Source: Aurantiochytrium sp. KH105 (lineage: Eukaryota > Sar > Bigyra > Thraustochytrida > Thraustochytriidae). Taken from it: DNA of 64,000 bases. The first letter of the stretch is position 1. Each line of letters begins with the position of its first letter. The DNA is taken from positions 124,001 to 188,000 of the forward strand of contig BGKB01000143.1 of NCBI GenBank assembly GCA_003116975.1. Direction: 5' to 3'. This document shows, piece after piece, positions 60,433 through 64,000 of this stretch. A model generated the notes under the pieces. That model worked only from the letters and a program-made list of their open reading frames with translations. It did not search any database and was not told the origin of the DNA. A program made the translations under genes and the position numbers.

Positions 60433-61424
60433 TCATGTGAGCGACAGGGCCTTACTCAGCTGCTCACGTGCCATCTTGAGCTCGCGTTCCATCTTGCGTC
60501 GTGCCGCGCGTTCGGACGCTAATCTGTACTCTGTAACCATAATCATTGCATCGAGCACCGCATCGCGAGGTCCTTTGGGGGCGTCGCGCCGCGCCGCCGT
60601 GACGCGTCGCCATGCTGCTTGCGCTGCAGACTGATCTACGCCAGTCTCCTTGCCCTCAATTGTATCTACAAAACACGCAAGGCTCGCCTCAAGGCTCCCA
60701 TCGCTTCTTGTCGCGGCATCGAAACGTCGCTGTCCTTCTTTCTGCCTGATCTGTGGTGTGGTGCTCTCAAGTGCAAATGCAGGTTGCCTCTTTGCCCGCG
60801 GGACCGCCATGGGCACGCTGGAATAGTGAGGGGCTTCTCTGTTGCTAAACGTGGCAGGAGGTGGTACGGCTGCAGTGGCTTGCACATCAGCAGCTGCTGG
60901 CTGATAAGGCCGCGCTGTCATGATTGACTGCATGTCTGATTGATAAGAATCGTCACGTCGGGCGGAGACGTATGGCCGTGCGCTCTGTGACCCGTACCTC
61001 GCTTCGCCTCCAAAAGCGAGCGCGCCAAAGTCTAATTGAGCGATTTCTGAGCGTGTAGAGTCAGGATATTCGACATTTGATCTTGCAGAATCCATTGTGT
61101 TGATGCTTGTGCTGTATTCGACTGGAAAATCGCCGGATCGTGGAATGCTTTGTGGGCGAGCAGCGCTCGATGCAAAGAGGGCCCAGCACTTCTTGCAAAT
61201 GGCTGTCTCACATTGATGGCATGTATGTGCTTGGCCTCGAAGATGCATTTGGCATTGAACGCAGACCCAGCCATCAGCTCCCCAAGGGTTCTTGACCATC
61301 TCACGCACACATTGCGCTCCATTCGGGTCCCCTCCGCATAGCGTCGGATGAGACGGGTCCGCCATCTCGCCTGCGGACGAAGCGCACTGTGTTGGTTTCT
61401 CCAACAAGCACGTTGTTGTTCTTC

Positions 61425-61456
<32 letters not shown>

Positions 61457-61518
61457 GCTGCCGCTGCTGCTGCTGGTTGCTGCTGCTGCACCCTTTCTAT
61501 AAACTTTCTTCCTACCAT
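60433..61518 (-). CDS. Cys-rich (zinc-binding?) protein with C-terminal helix
   Basis: A 361-residue frame with its start at ATG 61518; the open frame extends about eight codons further but without an ATG. A QQQQ and polyAla run (residues 11-30) is followed by a Cys-rich module. Cys 86, 89, 100, 103, 108 and 111 (WVCVQCQMHL, then HTCHQCETAICKKCW) form three CxxC pairs, with C61, C70 and His 92/98 close by, so one or two zinc sites are likely. The middle is disordered and Ser/Tyr/Arg-rich. The last 60 residues are a charged helix or coiled coil (RLASERAARRKMERELKMAR). The CxxC spacing is reminiscent of ZZ/B-box or treble-clef fingers but not close enough to name. It shares a 493-bp divergent promoter with the kinesin gene. 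Confidence 0.75.
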
Positions 61519-62011
61519 CTTCGTGCCTTTCTTTTCCCTCACAATTTTTTGCTCTTCTCGTCCTCGGCACTATTGCACAGTAAGTAATTTGCGTTGCGCA
61601 CGAAGCCGTTGAGGCAATGTTTGCGGCGATATTGAGGGACGAAAGCGCCAGCAAGCCATGACCGGGACTGCCGCGGGCTTGATGGGCTGAGCAGATACAG
61701 TCGCTGGCAAGGGCCCTGCTGGTGGTCGGAGGGTGGGCTCGACGTGGAGTCACGCGAAGGAGCTCGCCGAGGCCCACCTCCGGCGCGCATCTGGCAGGAC
61801 CTTCGCCCAGGTGCAGTGAATAGATCGATAAAAATAAAACCTGCCTGCCCGAGCGCGCAGTGCACGCATCAACAGACCCAAGCAAAGTCGTCAATCTCAT
61901 CTTCAAACCTGCGTTTTTCGCGAAAACCAAGAAAGAAAACAGGAAGAAATCGTAGAAGAGGACCCTCTTCATAGAGCCAAACGCGGCAGGACAGGACAGC
62001 CAGCTCAAGTC
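61519..62011. promoter_or_regulatory. Divergent promoter, Cys-rich protein / kinesin
   Basis: 493 bp between two outward-facing start codons. It is moderate in GC with A-rich patches (AAAATAAAA near 61828-61840 and GAAAGAAAACAGG near 61930). No microsatellite, which is unusual for a gap in this window. Confidence 0.5.
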
Positions 62012-64000
62012 ATGGCGCCACCAGAGAATGGGATTCGCGTGTACCTTCGCGTGCGGCCCACCAAGCGGCCCAGTGGTTTTCTACGTCTCGATGAGGATGA
62101 TCCTAGTCGTGTCGATTTCGAGATTCCCCCCGATGTGGCCGCGAGCCATAATGCCAAGTCCACGTACAAGTTCAAATTCAATGGCATCATCGATCAGGAT
62201 GCCAAGCAAGATGAGGTTTTCGATCGTGTTGCCAAGGTAAGTCGAATGCAGGGATTCGTCGCTCGCTGTTCCAGGAGATGTTCATGCGCTAACTGTACCT
62301 TCATTCTCTTCTTTGTTCTCGCAGGATGCGGCCCTTAGCGCCATGGAAGGCTTTAACGCAACGGTTTTCGCGTACGGCCAGACAGGCTCGGGTAAAACGT
62401 TCACCATGACCGGTGGAGCTGAAAGATATGTTGATCGTGGCATTATTCCGAGAGCGCTCTCCTTGGTCTTTGAAGAAGTCGAAAAACGGAGTGATGTGCA
62501 AATCACGACACATATTTCATACCTGGAGATTTACAACGACGCAGGCTATGATTTGCTTGATCCGTCACACGAATACAAGGGTCTCGAAGACCTCCCAAAG
62601 GTGAGCATGATGGAGGATGAAGATGGCAATGTGCACCTAAAAAACCTTTCCATGCACGTTGCCAACACAGAGGAGGACGCCTTGAATCTGCTCTTTCTCG
62701 GCGACACAAATCGCGCTATTAGCGAGACACCGATGAACTTGGCATCTTCTCGATCGCACTGCATTTTCACCATCTCTCTTGAGATGCGCAAGGCTGGCTC
62801 CGATGTGATTCGCCGGAGCAAGCTGCATCTTGTGGACCTTGCCGGTTCAGAGCGGGTGCACAAAACAAGCTCTAGCGGCCAGCTGCTGCGCGAAGCAAAA
62901 CACATCAACAGCTCTCTACACTTTCTAGAAATGGTTATTGTCGCACTCCACGAAAGATCCTCTCGAGGCCGGCAGCATATTCCGTATCGAAACTCTATGA
63001 TGACCAACGTATTGCGAGACAGTCTGGGAGGCAACTGCAAGACGACCATGGTGGCAACAATCTCTTTGGAGAAGTCAAACACGGAGGAGAGTATTTCAAC
63101 GTGTCGATTCGCGCAACGTGTGGCACTTGTGCAAAACGATGCTCTTGTCAATGAGGAAGTAGACCCTGCAATGCTCATCAAGCGTCTCAAGGCGGAGGTC
63201 GCCGCTCTACGAGAGGAGGTCGCCTTTCTCAAAGGCGAACGCGATCCGAATGCACCGGGTGCGGGCCAACGCATCGATCAGCTCGAGATGAAGCGGCTGC
63301 GCGGGATTGTGTCCGACTGGGTGGAGGCGCAAAGGTCTCGCGATTCGGAAACGAAAGGTTCCGAGGACGAAAGCGGCATTGACATGCTGCAACCGGGAGA
63401 GCTCACCTTTGAGCGCATACATGCATGTTTTCAGATCCTTCGCGAAATGGCTGCAGAAGACCGTAGCGACGCAGCGGGAACCGGCAAAGGTTCTTCATCT
63501 CATGGCGAGCGAGACGACGCCAAAGAGGAGGAGATCGCAGCGCTTAAAGAGCAAATTCAACAGCGCAACAATGAGATTGCTATCCTCGTCAACATGGTCA
63601 AGCAGGGACGCGCGCAAGAAAACGGGGAGCTCCCTTTGGTTACTTCGGGATCCAGTGCAGGTGCGGCCGAGGCGTGGCATGCTCCGCGAGGAGGTAGTGA
63701 GACAAAGTCTTCTGTCGAAGGCAATGGTGAATCAAAATCTCAAGGCTCCCTCGGGGCCTCGATTATTGCAGCTGCGCCCACGACGCGCCGACCCGTAGGT
63801 CCGATGGCCCCGGTGCCCCCATCTGAGGTTCTTGCAGACAAAGATCGTGCGCTCGACTACTTCAAGCGGCATTATCCGAGCATCAAGGCAATCAACGAGA
63901 ACAAGAGACTGCTCAAGGACAAGTATGCATTGGCCAAGCAGATTGGCGCAACAGTAAATGCCTCGCGTGGGGAGATTACGCGCTTGAAAACCGAGATCGA
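62012..64000 (+). CDS. KIF6: Kinesin-9 family (KIF6-type) motor, 3' end outside window
   Basis: Exon 1 (62012-62236) and exon 2 (62325 to the edge) give about 633 residues of an N-terminal-motor kinesin. The motor domain begins GIRVYLRVRPTKRP and has the P-loop GQTGSGKT at 93-100, switch I (NLASSRSH) near 217-224 and switch II (LVDLAGSE) near 247-254. It ends near residue 345, after TCRFAQRV. Coiled coil follows (VDPAMLIKRLKAEVAALREE). The later segment SEVLADKDRALDYFKRHYPS and the following NKRLLKDKYALAKQIG match the conserved post-motor block of KIF6. Kinesin-9 proteins work on axonemal central-pair or doublet microtubules in cilia and flagella, so the organism probably makes a flagellated stage. 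All motor nucleotide-binding residues appear intact. The stop codon lies beyond the window. Confidence 0.93.
62237..62324 (+). other. Kinesin intron (88 nt)
   Basis: GTAAGT donor after AAG and a pyrimidine-rich tract ending CTCGCAG, phase 0. Removing it restores the motor sequence DRVAK-DAALSAMEGFNATV. Confidence 0.93.

Noticed and set aside
1-64000. tRNA, rRNA, CRISPR, insertion-sequence or retroelement genes
   Set aside because: Scanning both strands by eye for B-box-like GGTTCGANNCC, rRNA-like blocks, transposase DDE or reverse-transcriptase motifs gave nothing convincing. A tRNAscan/RepeatMasker run would be decisive.

Overview
This window is eukaryotic nuclear DNA: long GC-rich protein genes, spliceosomal introns in three of them (GT...AG, two with GTAAGT donors), AATAAA-type poly(A) signals, and large GC-rich intergenic tracts packed with tetra- and pentanucleotide microsatellites. 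The gene set (a kinesin-9/KIF6-type ciliary motor, a stand-alone AP2-domain protein, a two-domain voltage-gated channel with EF hands, a selenoprotein H and a PHD-containing Snf2 ATPase) fits a flagellated protist. A stramenopile, most likely a thraustochytrid/labyrinthulomycete, is my best inference. The taxon is not proven by the sequence. The standard genetic code is used, apart from one UGA that I read as selenocysteine.

Layout. 1-1817 (-) is a leucine-rich-repeat protein cut by the left edge. 5032-6816 (-) is a four-finger C2H2 protein. 6817-16380 is a long repeat-rich gap with only a doubtful 44-codon ORF. 16381-18567 (+) is a multi-IQ-motif protein, convergent with an AP2-domain protein at 19341-21200 (-). 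21201-31142 is a second repeat-rich gap that ends in an AT-rich island. 31143-35168 (-) is cytosolic leucyl-tRNA synthetase with one intron, divergent from selenoprotein H at 35846-36436 (+), which has an in-frame UGA and a SECIS-like hairpin in its 3' region. 37047-38582 (-) is a type I membrane protein and 38759-40978 (-) a coiled-coil protein. 42677-45526 (+) is the two-domain ion channel, convergent with a 2751-residue WW/HMG/Snf2/PHD chromatin remodeller at 45910-54165 (-). 56809-57201 (-) is a small spliced membrane protein that only appears when a 96-nt intron is removed. 58330-60357 (+) is a four-span membrane protein, 75 bp from a convergent Cys-rich protein at 60433-61518 (-). The latter is divergent from the KIF6-type kinesin at 62012-64000 (+), which runs off the right edge.

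There is no operon-like functional cluster. Genes stand alone with their own flanks. The kinesin, and possibly the IQ, LRR and coiled-coil proteins, would suit a flagellum/cytoskeleton theme (inference). LeuRS is housekeeping, and SelH, AP2, C2H2 and Snf2 are probably nuclear. Most long open frames in the gaps are GC-rich or simple-repeat artefacts. I saw no tRNA, rRNA, transposase or reverse transcriptase.

The strongest observations are the selenoprotein H gene with its SECIS, the channel whose second pore carries the TLDDWSD filter known from an engineered calcium-selective bacterial channel, the unusual architecture and duplicated module of the Snf2 protein, and the hidden spliced micro-membrane protein.
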